Below are positions 1-8,090 of a stretch of DNA of 64,000 nt, one piece after another. Source of the DNA: Aedoeadaptatus urinae. GTDB lineage: Bacteria > Bacillota > Clostridia > Tissierellales > Peptoniphilaceae. The position numbers were made by a program, and so were the translations under genes. The notes under the pieces were generated by a model. It worked only from the letters and a program-made list of their open reading frames with translations. It had not been told where the DNA came from and searched no databases. Each line of letters opens with the position of its first letter. Within the stretch, counting starts at the first letter, position 1. The DNA lies in NCBI RefSeq assembly GCF_900155585.1, contig NZ_LT707418.1, positions 1 through 64,000 of the forward strand, in the 5' to 3' direction.

Positions 1-9
1 CCGCTACCA
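1..9 (+). tRNA. 3' end of a tRNA cut by the window edge
   Basis: The first nine bases read as the end of an acceptor stem, a discriminator A and an encoded CCA, three bases before the next tRNA. The spacing and CCA match the six complete tRNAs that follow. The identity cannot be told from this fragment. Confidence 0.5.
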
Positions 10-12
10 CAA

Positions 13-88
13 GGCCCCGTGGTCAAGCGGTTTAAGACACCGCCCTTTCACGGCGGTTACCCGGGTTCGAATCCCGGCGGGGTCACCA
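13..88 (+). tRNA. tRNA-Glu (TTC)
   Basis: The cloverleaf is complete: acceptor GGCCCCG pairs with CGGGGTC, the anticodon loop CTTTCAC gives anticodon TTC, the T-loop is GGTTCGAATCC and the 3' CCA is encoded. First full member of the tRNA array. Confidence 0.96.
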
Positions 89-93
89 TATAA

Positions 94-169
94 GGGCGCA
101 TAGCTCAGTTGGGAGAGCACCTGCCTTACAAGCAGGGGGTCATAGGTTCGAGCCCTATTGCGCCCACCA
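94..169 (+). tRNA. tRNA-Val (TAC)
   Basis: Acceptor GGGCGCA pairs with TGCGCCC. The D-arm AGCTCAGTTGGGAGAGC and T-loop GTTCGAG are standard, the anticodon in CTTACAA is TAC, and CCA is encoded. Confidence 0.96.
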
Positions 170-173
170 ACCT

Positions 174-250
174 GGCCTGGTAGTTCAGTTGGTTAGAATG
201 CCAGCCTGTCACGCTGGAGGTCGTCGGTTCGAGTCCGATCCAGGTCGCCA
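174..250 (+). tRNA. tRNA-Asp (GTC)
   Basis: Acceptor GGCCTGG pairs with CCAGGTC, the anticodon loop CTGTCAC gives GTC, the T-arm is GTTCGAGTC, the discriminator is G and CCA is encoded. Confidence 0.96.
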
Positions 251-279
251 TTTTTTCTTAAATGGATACAATTCCATAG

Positions 280-365
280 GGAGGAGTTCCCGAGTTGGCC
301 AAAGGGGACGGACTGTAAATCCGTTAGCTCAGCTTTCAGTGGTTCGAATCCACTCTCCTCCACCA
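280..365 (+). tRNA. tRNA-Tyr (GTA)
   Basis: Acceptor GGAGGAG pairs with CTCCTCC. The anticodon loop CTGTAAA gives GTA. A long class II variable arm (about 325-340) is present, as expected for bacterial tRNA-Tyr, and CCA is encoded. Confidence 0.95.
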
Positions 366-368
366 TTT

Positions 369-443
369 GCGGAAGTGGCTCAGTGGTAGAGCATCGCCTT
401 GCCAAGGCGAGGGTCGCGAGTTCGAATCTCGTCTTCCGCTCCA
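369..443 (+). tRNA. tRNA-Gly (GCC)
   Basis: Acceptor GCGGAAG pairs with CTTCCGC, the anticodon loop TTGCCAA gives GCC, the T-loop is GTTCGAATC and CCA is encoded. Confidence 0.96.
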
Positions 444-446
444 TGT

Positions 447-523
447 GTACCGCTAGCTCAGCTGGATAGAGCGTCTGGCTACGGACCAGAAGGTCGAGGG
501 TTCGAATCCTTTGCGGTACGCCA
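447..523 (+). tRNA. tRNA-Arg (ACG)
   Basis: Acceptor GTACCGC pairs with GCGGTAC. The anticodon loop CTACGGA gives ACG, where A34 is normally edited to inosine. Discriminator G and encoded CCA. Last gene of the array, followed at once by a terminator. Confidence 0.95.
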
Positions 524-556
524 AAGCAAGTTTACTTTTTGTAAGCTTGCTTTTTT
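524..556 (+). terminator. Rho-independent terminator of the tRNA array
   Basis: GCAAGTTTAC (526-535) pairs with GTAAGCTTGC (541-550) apart from one wobble, and a T6 run follows. It begins right after the CCA of tRNA-Arg. Confidence 0.85.
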
Positions 557-622
557 ATTGTGTTCATAGAATAATATATTTGCATTTATGTAAACACTTT
601 TTTCGATGAGCGGGAGGCGATT

Positions 623-1522
623 ATGGACTTGTATTTTTGGTTGTGGATGGGTGCCGGCATCTTCTTCCTTCTTCTTATTATTTTTCTGCGAAAAAAATTT
701 CCTTACGTTCCGCCGGAAAACAATGATGAGAGGGCGGGAGGGAATGCTAAAGGACAGAAAACGAGGCCCAATCCTACGGACAGGGATCAGATCATTCGCT
801 CCTTGGCCCTGGTGGACACGGGTGAGGAGTTGGATCAAACGATTCAATCGGCGCAGAATTTGTACAAGGGTATCTATGAAGGAGCAATTAAATACAACAT
901 AAGCGAAGAAGTGGCTTTGTTTTTGGCGCAGCTTTCTATTACCAATCCGTTTTTGATTCGGAAGGGCCAATTTGATTCATTGTTTCGATTGGAATTGCTT
1001 ATGGAAAAAGGCGTCGTACATAATGAGGACGGATCCCAATGGAATTTGTATTTTTTAAAAACGATTTTAAATAGCCTCGCCGATAATCTATTGAAGCAAG
1101 TGGCTCCCGGTTTTTATGCTTCCGGCGATTATGAAAAGAGCACGGATTTCGGCGTAAAGTTTGAAACGCTGGAGTCGTTGGTCAGCAGTGCCGAGGTTAC
1201 GTATAAAGACGGCATAGACGAAGGTGCCAATGCGGAAGCACTGCGCCTTGAAGAGGAAGAAGCGGATAGAGAATTCGACGAGTTTTTTCAATTGTGGGTC
1301 GCTCACTATATTATTCGCGAGGAAGAGCGGCTGCGCAAGGAGCGTGGAAGCCGGAGTATTTTCACCCACAAGGATGGCGACGACGATTCTCACGAGCAGG
1401 ACATCCTCTATGACGAGGACTACGACGGCGAAGGGGATGAAGAAGAGGTTTACGACGATTACGACAGCTACTGGGACGCCTACGATGCCGGCGATGTGGA
1501 TGATTTAGATTTAGACGTTTAG
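623..1522 (+). CDS. Unknown membrane-anchored protein with acidic C-terminal tail
   Basis: I do not recognise this 299-residue protein. The start at 623 is set by GGGAGG a few bases upstream. Residues about 3-24 form one hydrophobic segment followed by RKK, so it is probably a single N-terminal membrane anchor with the body in the cytoplasm. Residues about 55-220 look helical and mixed-charge. From about residue 225 the chain becomes very acidic, and the last 45 residues are almost all Asp, Glu and Tyr. It stands alone between the tRNA terminator and its own terminator, so it is probably monocistronic. No enzyme motif was seen and the function is unknown. An acidic tail could bind a basic partner or divalent metal, but that is only inference. 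Confidence 0.85.
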   Translation: MDLYFWLWMGAGIFFLLLIIFLRKKFPYVPPENNDERAGGNAKGQKTRPNPTDRDQIIRSLALVDTGEELDQTIQSAQNLYKGIYEGAIKYNISEEVALFLAQLSITNPFLIRKGQFDSLFRLELLMEKGVVHNEDGSQWNLYFLKTILNSLADNLLKQVAPGFYASGDYEKSTDFGVKFETLESLVSSAEVTYKDGIDEGANAEALRLEEEEADREFDEFFQLWVAHYIIREEERLRKERGSRSIFTHKDGDDDSHEQDILYDEDYDGEGDEEEVYDDYDSYWDAYDAGDVDDLDLDV

Positions 1523-1554
1523 GTGATACTAAACAGAATTGAATTAATGATGAA

Positions 1555-1587
1555 GAAACGCTTCGACGAATGTCGGGGCGTTTTTTA
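1555..1587 (+). terminator. Rho-independent terminator
   Basis: AACGCTTCGAC pairs with GTCGGGGCGTT around a GAAT loop and is followed by a T6 run. It ends the unknown gene at 623. Confidence 0.85.
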
Positions 1588-1601
1588 ATAGATTTTGTAA
1601 G

Positions 1602-1630
1602 TTGACAAGAAAGGCATATAAGCGTATTCT
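1602..1630 (+). promoter_or_regulatory. Sigma-A type promoter of the TetR/membrane protein operon
   Basis: A perfect -35 TTGACA (1602-1607) and a -10 TATTCT (1625-1630) are separated by 17 bp. The palindromic operator at 1638 lies just downstream, over the expected transcription start. Confidence 0.8.
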
Positions 1631-1637
1631 ATAGAAA

Positions 1638-1652
1638 ATGACACAGTGTCAT
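1638..1652 (+). promoter_or_regulatory. Perfect palindrome, probable TetR operator
   Basis: ATGACAC-A-GTGTCAT is a perfect 15-bp inverted repeat 8 bp downstream of the -10 box and 14 bp before the regulator's start codon. A site here would block initiation or early elongation, so the regulator very probably represses its own operon. The binding itself is inferred from position and symmetry. Confidence 0.75.
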
Positions 1653-1665
1653 AATGGAGGTAATG

Positions 1666-2223
1666 ATGGCAAAGGCAACATTTGAACGTTTGGAAAAAGA
1701 TAAGAAAGAGCGGCTGCAGTTTGCCCTGCGAGAGTTTTTTGAAGAGACGCCGGTGGATGAAATCAATGTGTCCAATATCGTCAAGGCTTTAGGCATCGCC
1801 CGGGGATCCTTTTACCAGTACTTCGAGGACTTGGACGATTGCTATTTCACGGTTTTAAAAGAAGCTACGGGCCACGTCCACCACGTGTTTTTTGATTTAT
1901 TCGAAAAAAATCACAACGGCCCCGAAGCCACTCTTTGGGCTTATCAGAAATTTTTGCTGGAGGATCTATACGATCACAATTTAAGGAATTTGTATCGGCC
2001 GCAGTTTTTGGCCTTTGAAAAAAGCACCCTTTCCCACGGAAAAAGCTTCGTGAAGAAGCATTACGGAAAGAGTGAGGCCCATATGATTTTATATATGATG
2101 GCGGTTTTTCACGAACTGATTAAAGACAGCATGGTCGAGGATTACAGCAAGGAAGAATTTAAAGAGGTTTCGACACAATACATCGAGTATTTACTGGAGG
2201 GTATAGGCAATGAAAGACTTTGA
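1666..2223 (+). CDS. TetR/AcrR family transcriptional regulator
   Basis: The N-terminal region (residues about 5-50) has the TetR helix-turn-helix pattern: a first helix ending in FF.ETP, then INVSNIVKALGIARGSFYQYF, where the GSFYQYF recognition helix is diagnostic. The rest is the variable helical ligand-binding domain. I chose ATG 1666 because GGAGG at 1656-1660 is 5 bp away. The in-frame ATGs at 1654 and 1663 are too close to or upstream of it. The gene overlaps the next one by 14 bp, so the two are co-translated and the membrane protein is the obvious regulated partner. The ligand is unknown. Confidence 0.9.
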   Translation: MAKATFERLEKDKKERLQFALREFFEETPVDEINVSNIVKALGIARGSFYQYFEDLDDCYFTVLKEATGHVHHVFFDLFEKNHNGPEATLWAYQKFLLEDLYDHNLRNLYRPQFLAFEKSTLSHGKSFVKKHYGKSEAHMILYMMAVFHELIKDSMVEDYSKEEFKEVSTQYIEYLLEGIGNERL

Positions 2224-3235
2224 GCTGTTTTTTGACAGCATGTATTTGATTTTCGTTTTGCTTCTCGGCATCCGAATTCTGCTTTTTAGAAAGCCAAGCA
2301 GCGGGCTTGTCGGCGCCATGACATTGCTCTTGGGGATTGGGGACTCCTTTCACTTGATTCCCCGGATCGTGGCCAATGTCATGACCGACGGCTTTGAAGT
2401 AAATGCCGGTGGCTTATTTCTCGGGACGCGCATTTCGGCCATAACCATGTCCTTGTTTTATCTTTTGTTTTACTACTACATTCGTCGGGAGACGAAGAAG
2501 ACGAATCGCGTGCTTGATATCCTGATGCCCGTTCTATTTTTGATTCGCATGATGACGGTGGGCCTCTCCTTTAATCGAGCCGCATCCATGGATCTCATTT
2601 CCAATGCGCCCTTCCTTGTCATGGGCTTCATCAATATCGCCCTCTTGTATAAAGAAAGAGGGAATACAAATTTCGGCAAGCTGTTTATCTACGTCTTTTT
2701 CAGTTTCCTCTTTTACCTGCCCGTGGTTCTGTTTAAAAACATCTATCCCACAATCGGCATGTTAATGATGCCGAAGACGGTGATGTACGTGCTCATCGTT
2801 TGGAAGCTATACGGCAATTTAAAGGGCAATTTCGACAAAAATGATTTGCTTCAATTCGCCTTGGCCTATTTGTTCTTCGGCATTTTCTCCGGAGCCTTTT
2901 ACCGGGAAATCGGGAAGATTTACCCCGTGGATGTGAAAATGGCTTTTCTCCACGTCCACTTATTCGTACTGGGCTTTGTCCTCTTGACCCTGGCTTTTCT
3001 GCTTATTCGAGATCGGGCCTTTGAAAACGGCCGCTTGAAAAAATTGCTTACGATTTATAATGTCGGCATGTTTTTCTCCTTCAGCGCCATGTTCCTCCAC
3101 GGCATGATCGACGGCTACGCCCCCGGCGAGGTGGCGCGCATCGGCATGGTAGCCATGTCCGGCGTGGGACATATTTTGCTCACCGTCGCCCTCATATGGG
3201 CGGTGAAGTCGGGATTGAAGGCGATGGAAGCATAA
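2210..3235 (+). CDS. Polytopic membrane protein with DUF2871-like C-terminal half
   Basis: This 341-residue protein has about eleven hydrophobic segments. The last third, from about residue 212, resembles the DUF2871 family: a segment with GAFYREIGK, then FLHVHLFVLG, the histidine-containing motif typical of that family. The first 200 residues form a separate seven-segment membrane region with conserved-looking GDSFHLIPR. The family has no established function. The in-membrane histidines could bind metal or heme, but this is inference. Translation is coupled to the upstream TetR gene by a 14-bp overlap, which suggests an inducible membrane transport or sensing role. A terminator follows. Confidence 0.75.
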   Translation: MKDFELFFDSMYLIFVLLLGIRILLFRKPSSGLVGAMTLLLGIGDSFHLIPRIVANVMTDGFEVNAGGLFLGTRISAITMSLFYLLFYYYIRRETKKTNRVLDILMPVLFLIRMMTVGLSFNRAASMDLISNAPFLVMGFINIALLYKERGNTNFGKLFIYVFFSFLFYLPVVLFKNIYPTIGMLMMPKTVMYVLIVWKLYGNLKGNFDKNDLLQFALAYLFFGIFSGAFYREIGKIYPVDVKMAFLHVHLFVLGFVLLTLAFLLIRDRAFENGRLKKLLTIYNVGMFFSFSAMFLHGMIDGYAPGEVARIGMVAMSGVGHILLTVALIWAVKSGLKAMEA

Positions 3236-3242
3236 GGAAGTA

Positions 3243-3272
3243 TCGACACAGGAAAGCTTGTGTCGTTTTTTT
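3243..3272 (+). terminator. Rho-independent terminator
   Basis: CGACACA (3244-3250) pairs with TGTGTCG (3259-3265), followed by a T7 run. It closes the TetR/membrane protein operon. Confidence 0.85.
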
Positions 3273-3386
3273 ATGTCATGATTGATTCAGCGTGAGCGCT
3301 ACGTTGAAATGATGGGAAAACCTGTGCCGCCTACGGGGTTTAACTGATATAATAGCTATCAGATAGTAGGGATGGTTTTATAGCTA

Positions 3387-3416
3387 ATGACAGTAAATTA
3401 TAAATTCGGGTATACT
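3387..3416 (+). promoter_or_regulatory. Probable promoter for ybaK and downstream genes
   Basis: ATGACA (3387-3392) and TATACT (3411-3416) are spaced 18 bp apart and sit 19 bp before the ybaK start. A second TATAAT lies at about 3347 inside an imperfect inverted repeat, CTGATA...TATCAG, but has no good -35. Confidence 0.55.
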
Positions 3417-3434
3417 ATTAAGCGAGGTGTCATT

Positions 3435-3908
3435 ATGAAGAAAACAAATGCTCTGAGGCATTTAGATGCCGACGGCATCGCCTACGAAACCTTCGAGTAC
3501 GACGGAGATGTGGAGGTAGACGGCGTTAAAATCGCAGAATTAAATCATTTGCCCGTGGATGCCGTGTTTAAAACATTAGTCGCCGAGGGGAAGGACAAGG
3601 CGCATTTTGTTTTTGTCATCCCCGTAGCCGATGAATTGGATTTAAAAAAGGCGGCCAAGGTTTGCGGCGAGAAGAAAATGGAAATGCTGCACGTAAAAGA
3701 TCTCTTGCCTTTGACAGGCTATGTACGGGGCGGCTGTTCGCCGGTGGGCATGAAAAAGCTATTTCCCACCTATATTCACGAAAGCGCCATTTTATATGAC
3801 GCCATTTACGTGAGTGCCGGTAAAAAAGGCCTGCAAATGCGCGTCGATCCGGAAGAATTATGTCGCCTGATTAAGGGAGAATTTGCAGATTTAACGAAAG
3901 AGGGCTGA
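3435..3908 (+). CDS. ybaK: YbaK/EbsC-type Cys-tRNA(Pro) deacylase
   Basis: The protein is about 157 residues and belongs to the YbaK/ProX editing fold: it hydrolyses Cys wrongly attached to tRNA-Pro in the cytoplasm. Family marks are VFKTLV near residue 48, HFVFVIPVADELDLKKAA with the catalytic-region lysines, and the GYVRGGCSPVGMKK loop with the conserved GGxSP. I chose ATG 3435 because GAGGTG lies just upstream; an earlier in-frame ATG at 3387 overlaps the promoter. It sits 4 bp before the phosphoglucomutase gene and is probably co-transcribed with it, though no functional link is evident. Confidence 0.9.
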   Translation: MKKTNALRHLDADGIAYETFEYDGDVEVDGVKIAELNHLPVDAVFKTLVAEGKDKAHFVFVIPVADELDLKKAAKVCGEKKMEMLHVKDLLPLTGYVRGGCSPVGMKKLFPTYIHESAILYDAIYVSAGKKGLQMRVDPEELCRLIKGEFADLTKEG

Positions 3909-3912
3909 AGTA

Positions 3913-5589
3913 ATGATTCACGAACGTTTTAATCATTGGAAAGAGCTAAAAAGCCTTTGCGATGAGGATAAAGAGAAGCTCTTTACCATGTCGGAAGAGG
4001 AGATGGCGGACAGCTTTTATCAAGAGCTGGCGTTCGGCACGGCGGGTCTGCGCGGCAAGCTCGGTCCGGGCACGAACCGCATGAACGAACAGGTCATCGC
4101 CCGCGCCACGCGAGGTCTTGCCGGCGTTATCGAAAAGCGGGGACAAAAAGCCATGGACCGCGGCGTGGCCATCGCTTGGGATGTGAGAGAGCGTAGCGAA
4201 CGCTTTATGGAGGTAGCGGCGGCCATGCTGGCCTCCTGCGGCATTCAGGTGCATATTTACAATGGCATTCGGCCGACGCCCATGCTGTCCTTTGCCGTGC
4301 GGGAGCTTCGAACACAAGCCGGCATCGTCGTGACGGCGAGCCACAATCCGAAGGAGTACAACGGCTACAAGGTGTATTGGAAAGAGGGCTCCCAAATTCA
4401 AGACGCCATGGCCGACGAAATTTCCAGAGAAATCGCCAAGTACGATTACGATGTTTGGCCGGAAAAGTCCTTTGAGGCTTATAAAAAAGAGGGATTTATC
4501 CACGTCATCGACAGTGAGGTAGAGGAAAAATACTACGCCCTGACATTGGACAAGGCCGTGGAAGACGATATAAAAAAAGATATTTCCATCGTCTATACGC
4601 CCTTAAACGGCACGGGGAATCTGCCCGTTCGTCGTATTTTCAGTGAACGGGGCTTTAACAATATTCATTTGGTCGAGGAGCAGACGGAGCCTGACAGCAC
4701 CTTCGCTTCCGTGGGCTATCCCAATCCCGAGGATCTCCACGCCTTTGAAAAGGCATTGGCCCTCGGCAAAGAGGTGGATGCCGATCTTTTAATCGCCACC
4801 GACCCCGACTGCGACCGGGTGGCAATCATTGCAAAGGATGATGACGGCAACTACATTCCCTTTACGGGCAATCAAACCGGCGCCCTGCTGTTGGAATACA
4901 TCTTATCCCGACGCCGTATAAAGGGTGACTTGCCTCCCGACGGTGCCGTGGTGAAAAGCATCGTCACCGGCGATATCGGCCGCAGAATTTGTAGACATTA
5001 CGGCGTCGCCATGTTCGACGCCTTGACCGGCTTTAAAAATATTTGCGCCCCGGCCAATCAATGGGACAAAACGGCGGAATACGAATTTTTATTCGGCTAC
5101 GAAGAAAGCATCGGCTATGTTTACGGCGATCACGTCCGCGACAAGGATGCCGTCGTCACTTCCATGATGGTGGCGGAAATGGCGGCCTATTATTTAAGCA
5201 TCGGCAAGCGCCTGCCGGAGGTGTTGGAGGACATCTTCCGTACCTACGACTATCAAGGGGAAAAACTTCTTTCCGTCGTGAAGGAGGGGCAGGAAGGCCA
5301 AGCTCAGATTCAAAATATTATGAAGGATCTTCGAAAAAATCCCATTCGTTCCATTGAGAGCCTGAAGGTGGAAAAAGTGGTGGATTATTCCAAAGGCGTC
5401 GAAGGCATAGGTAAGAGCAATGTGCTGGAGTACCATTTAGACGACGGCAGCCGCTTTTACGTCCGCCCCTCCGGCACGGAGCCGAAGATCAAGCTCTATA
5501 TTTACAGCAGCGACAAAGACAAAAATAAAGCAAAGGAGAAAATCGATTGGATCGAAGCAGAAGTGATTCGTCGATTTAACGCACAATGA
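3913..5589 (+). CDS. Phosphoglucomutase/phosphomannomutase
   Basis: At 558 residues this is the length of the Firmicutes PgcA-type alpha-D-phosphohexomutase. It interconverts glucose-1-phosphate and glucose-6-phosphate for cell-envelope and glycogen precursors. All four domain signatures are present: the catalytic serine loop VTASHNPKEYNGYK (about residues 140-153), the metal loop DPDCDRVA (about 296-303), the sugar-binding GYEESIGYV (about 395-403) and the phosphate-binding RPSGTEPKIKLYI near the C-terminus. The stop codon overlaps the start of the PfkB-like gene (ATGA), so the two are translationally coupled. Confidence 0.93.
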   Translation: MIHERFNHWKELKSLCDEDKEKLFTMSEEEMADSFYQELAFGTAGLRGKLGPGTNRMNEQVIARATRGLAGVIEKRGQKAMDRGVAIAWDVRERSERFMEVAAAMLASCGIQVHIYNGIRPTPMLSFAVRELRTQAGIVVTASHNPKEYNGYKVYWKEGSQIQDAMADEISREIAKYDYDVWPEKSFEAYKKEGFIHVIDSEVEEKYYALTLDKAVEDDIKKDISIVYTPLNGTGNLPVRRIFSERGFNNIHLVEEQTEPDSTFASVGYPNPEDLHAFEKALALGKEVDADLLIATDPDCDRVAIIAKDDDGNYIPFTGNQTGALLLEYILSRRRIKGDLPPDGAVVKSIVTGDIGRRICRHYGVAMFDALTGFKNICAPANQWDKTAEYEFLFGYEESIGYVYGDHVRDKDAVVTSMMVAEMAAYYLSIGKRLPEVLEDIFRTYDYQGEKLLSVVKEGQEGQAQIQNIMKDLRKNPIRSIESLKVEKVVDYSKGVEGIGKSNVLEYHLDDGSRFYVRPSGTEPKIKLYIYSSDKDKNKAKEKIDWIEAEVIRRFNAQ

Positions 5590-6491
5590 TTTTACTGATT
5601 GATACAAATCCCATATTAGAGACGCGGTTAAAAGGGGACAGCTTTCCCAAAGGCGCCACGTCCTCCGTGGGGGAAAAACAGACGGCGCCTGTCGGATACG
5701 GCGCCCATATGGCCAGACTCGCGAGAAATATCAATGAAAGCGCCAAGCTCATGACATTTCTCGGAGGCAACGCCGGAGAGCGCTATGAAAAGCTCATGAC
5801 CCTTTCGGGAACCGATGTCGTCGTAAAAACCATTCGCGACGAAACGAAGGAGCGTTTGATTTTAGAAGAAAAAAACAGGACGTCGACTATCGAAACCGCT
5901 GAGCCTCGCCTGACACGGGAGGATATGGTAGATTTTTACGATCGCTTTTTAAACGAAGCCACCGCTTCCGATGTGGTGGTTTTGGCAAAGAGCACCCGTA
6001 AGGAAGATCCCGAGGCCATGAAGCTGCCCTTGGTTCGCTATGCCCGCAAGCTGTCGAAGCCGGTGATCATGCTCGCCGAAAGAGCAGACGATCCGGAAGA
6101 GACGAGAGAGGCGCGGCCCTTCGGTATCGTCGTCGAGCGGGACGTGTTGGCAGAAATGCTCGATAAGCCCTTGAATTTCATGGGAGACATCGTCCAAGGC
6201 CTTGACAAGTTCTATGGCGGAGACATTCCCTTGATTCTCGTCACGGGAAGCGAGCGTGGCTCTATTCTTTGCGCCCGGGGAAGCTATTACTTTGCGAAAA
6301 ACGTGGTAAAAGGCGGGCACTCCGATCCCCATGCCGCCGCCGTGGCATTGGCGGCGGGAATCGTCAGAAAATACGACGCAACCATGCTTTTAAAACTGGC
6401 CCAAGCTGCCGCCGTGACCGAAGCGGGGACGGATTTCGGTGAATTAAAAGGCCTAATGAATAAAATAGATGTACAGCAAATGGAGGTATAA
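5586..6491 (+). CDS. PfkB-like carbohydrate kinase homologue with altered catalytic motif
   Basis: The 301-residue protein follows the ribokinase/PfkB pattern of 1-phosphofructokinases. It has an N-terminal AP.GYGAHMARLARN substrate region, the FLGG motif near residue 59, LILVTGSERGSIL before the active site, and a C-terminal helix AAAVALAAGIV. Family members normally carry GAGD with the catalytic Asp in the second signature. Here the matching position reads GGHSDPHAAAV, so the Asp may be kept while the anion-hole glycines are changed. A sugar-phosphate kinase role is likely from its coupling (4-bp overlap) to phosphoglucomutase, but activity and substrate are uncertain. Confidence 0.75.
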   Translation: MILLIDTNPILETRLKGDSFPKGATSSVGEKQTAPVGYGAHMARLARNINESAKLMTFLGGNAGERYEKLMTLSGTDVVVKTIRDETKERLILEEKNRTSTIETAEPRLTREDMVDFYDRFLNEATASDVVVLAKSTRKEDPEAMKLPLVRYARKLSKPVIMLAERADDPEETREARPFGIVVERDVLAEMLDKPLNFMGDIVQGLDKFYGGDIPLILVTGSERGSILCARGSYYFAKNVVKGGHSDPHAAAVALAAGIVRKYDATMLLKLAQAAAVTEAGTDFGELKGLMNKIDVQQMEV

Positions 6492-6492
6492 G

Positions 6493-7041
6493 ATGGATTT
6501 TCGCTTAGATAGAGAGAATGTACTGTTTTTATTTATCGACATTCAGGGCACACTGGCTGCCGCCGTGGAACGCATTGACCGCGTCAACAAATACGCGGGC
6601 ATACTGGCCGATGCGGCCGAAATAATGCAAATTCCCGCCGTCTTTACCACCCAATATAAAAAAGGCCTCGGCGGATTTGACGAAGCCATTCGAGGGAAAG
6701 TAACCGCTGCAGCGGATTTCGATAAAAAGGCCTTCTCCTGTATGTTGGATGAGGATATCGCCGCTTATTTTGACGAAAAGAAGCCGAAGCAAGTGGTGGT
6801 ATGCGGCATCGAAGCCCATATCTGCGTCTTAATGACCGTGCGGGATCTCATTGCCAAGGGCTATGATGTTTACGTGGCCCACGACGCCGTCAGCTCCAGG
6901 AGCGGCGAAAACGCCCTCTACGCCTTCGAGGAAATGCGTCAAATGGGCGCGGCGATTCGTTCCACGGAGTCGATTTTATTCGACCTAAACAGCGTTTCCG
7001 GTACCGCGGAGTTTAAAGCGGTTCAACAATTAATTAAGTAA
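6493..7041 (+). CDS. Isochorismatase-family cysteine hydrolase
   Basis: The 182-residue protein has the cysteine hydrolase triad: Asp in LFLFIDIQG (about residue 15), Lys in the QYKKGLGG region and the nucleophile Cys in VVCGIEAHICVLMTVRDL (about residue 115). AHDAVSSRS follows, as in YcaC-like members. The substrate is probably an amide or C-N bond in a small molecule and cannot be told from sequence. GGAGG at 6482 sets the ATG at 6493. Its stop overlaps the start of the yhaO-like gene (TAATG), so it belongs to the same operon. Confidence 0.85.
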   Translation: MDFRLDRENVLFLFIDIQGTLAAAVERIDRVNKYAGILADAAEIMQIPAVFTTQYKKGLGGFDEAIRGKVTAAADFDKKAFSCMLDEDIAAYFDEKKPKQVVVCGIEAHICVLMTVRDLIAKGYDVYVAHDAVSSRSGENALYAFEEMRQMGAAIRSTESILFDLNSVSGTAEFKAVQQLIK

Positions 7042-8090
7042 TGCGGTTTCTGCACACGGCGGATCTTCACTTGGGGCGAAGCTTTCCCTACGAAAGGGAA
7101 GAGGACCGGAAGATCGGTCGAAAGGACCGCCTTCGCACCTTTGAACGCATTTTAAAGCTGGGCATACAGGAAAAAATCGACTATCTTTTCCTCGTCGGCG
7201 ATATTTTCGAGCAGGACAAGGTAATGCCGGAAGAAGTGGATTACGTCCTGGCCTGCTTGGACCGGGCGCCCTTTAAGACTCTATTGCTTTTGGGTAATCA
7301 CGATTACAAGCTTTACGATTACCTTTCATCTCGCCTACCTGAAAATGTAATTTTGTTTTCCAATGAAGCCATGGATCGCTATGTCGATGAAGTGAATAAC
7401 GTCACCTTTTACGGTACCAGCTGGGCCAGGGCGAGCTACAATAAAATCCTGCAGTTCGACGGCGACGACGAGGTAGATTTCCGGCGAGTGCTCTTGCACC
7501 ACGGCAATTGGAGCGGCGGCGACGGCTATTTTCCCGTGGACGCCAATCTTCTCTATGCCTTCGACTACATCGCCCTGGGCCATGTTCACAAGCCGACCAT
7601 GTACGAAAACAAGCTGCAAATGTGCGGCATCCCGGAGCCCTTGGATCGAACGGATCGGGGCAAACTCGGCGTCATCTTAGGCGAGCTGGACGAGCTTCTC
7701 ACGACGCGCTACGTCCCCGTTGCCGGGCGGATTTTAAGACAGAAAAATTATCTGCGAAGGGACGAAGAGGACGACGATGAAATCGTCGCCGATGCCAAGG
7801 CTCTGGCCTCTTCCGATCATTCCATCTATAGCTTTTACCTTTCCGGTGCCTACAGCGGCATATTGGACAGGGAGCTTCGAAGGATTTTCGACGAAAAAGG
7901 CCTTCTCTATGAAATTTATTGGGAAAAGAATTTGCCGAAGATCATCGAGCAGTTGGAGAAGGAGCACGAAGGGGATCTTCTCGGCGCTTTTTTAGCGCGG
8001 GCAAAGGCCTACGACGCTGACGAAGAGACGCGCCTCGCCCTATGCGATTTAGGTTTGCGGGCCCTGTTGGGGGAAGATTATGATTCATAA
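7041..8090 (+). CDS. SbcD/YhaO-like DNA repair exonuclease subunit
   Basis: This 349-residue protein is a calcineurin-type metallophosphoesterase. The metal-binding motifs run in order: HTADLHLG (residues about 5-12), GDIFEQDKV (about 54), LLGNHDYKL (about 87) and GHVHKP (about 180). The last domain is the divergent cap found in YhaO/SbcD. Together with the next gene it should form an Mre11-Rad50-like nuclease/ATPase complex that trims DNA ends. The two genes overlap by 11 bp. Confidence 0.88.
   Translation: MRFLHTADLHLGRSFPYEREEDRKIGRKDRLRTFERILKLGIQEKIDYLFLVGDIFEQDKVMPEEVDYVLACLDRAPFKTLLLLGNHDYKLYDYLSSRLPENVILFSNEAMDRYVDEVNNVTFYGTSWARASYNKILQFDGDDEVDFRRVLLHHGNWSGGDGYFPVDANLLYAFDYIALGHVHKPTMYENKLQMCGIPEPLDRTDRGKLGVILGELDELLTTRYVPVAGRILRQKNYLRRDEEDDDEIVADAKALASSDHSIYSFYLSGAYSGILDRELRRIFDEKGLLYEIYWEKNLPKIIEQLEKEHEGDLLGAFLARAKAYDADEETRLALCDLGLRALLGEDYDS

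Noticed and set aside
189-444. Short open frames on both strands in the tRNA array
   Set aside because: They lie across tRNA genes and have no coding character.
3344-3362. CTGATA-TATCAG inverted repeat with TATAAT as an operator
   Set aside because: The symmetry is short and imperfect and the box has no -35; kept only as a note under the ybaK promoter.
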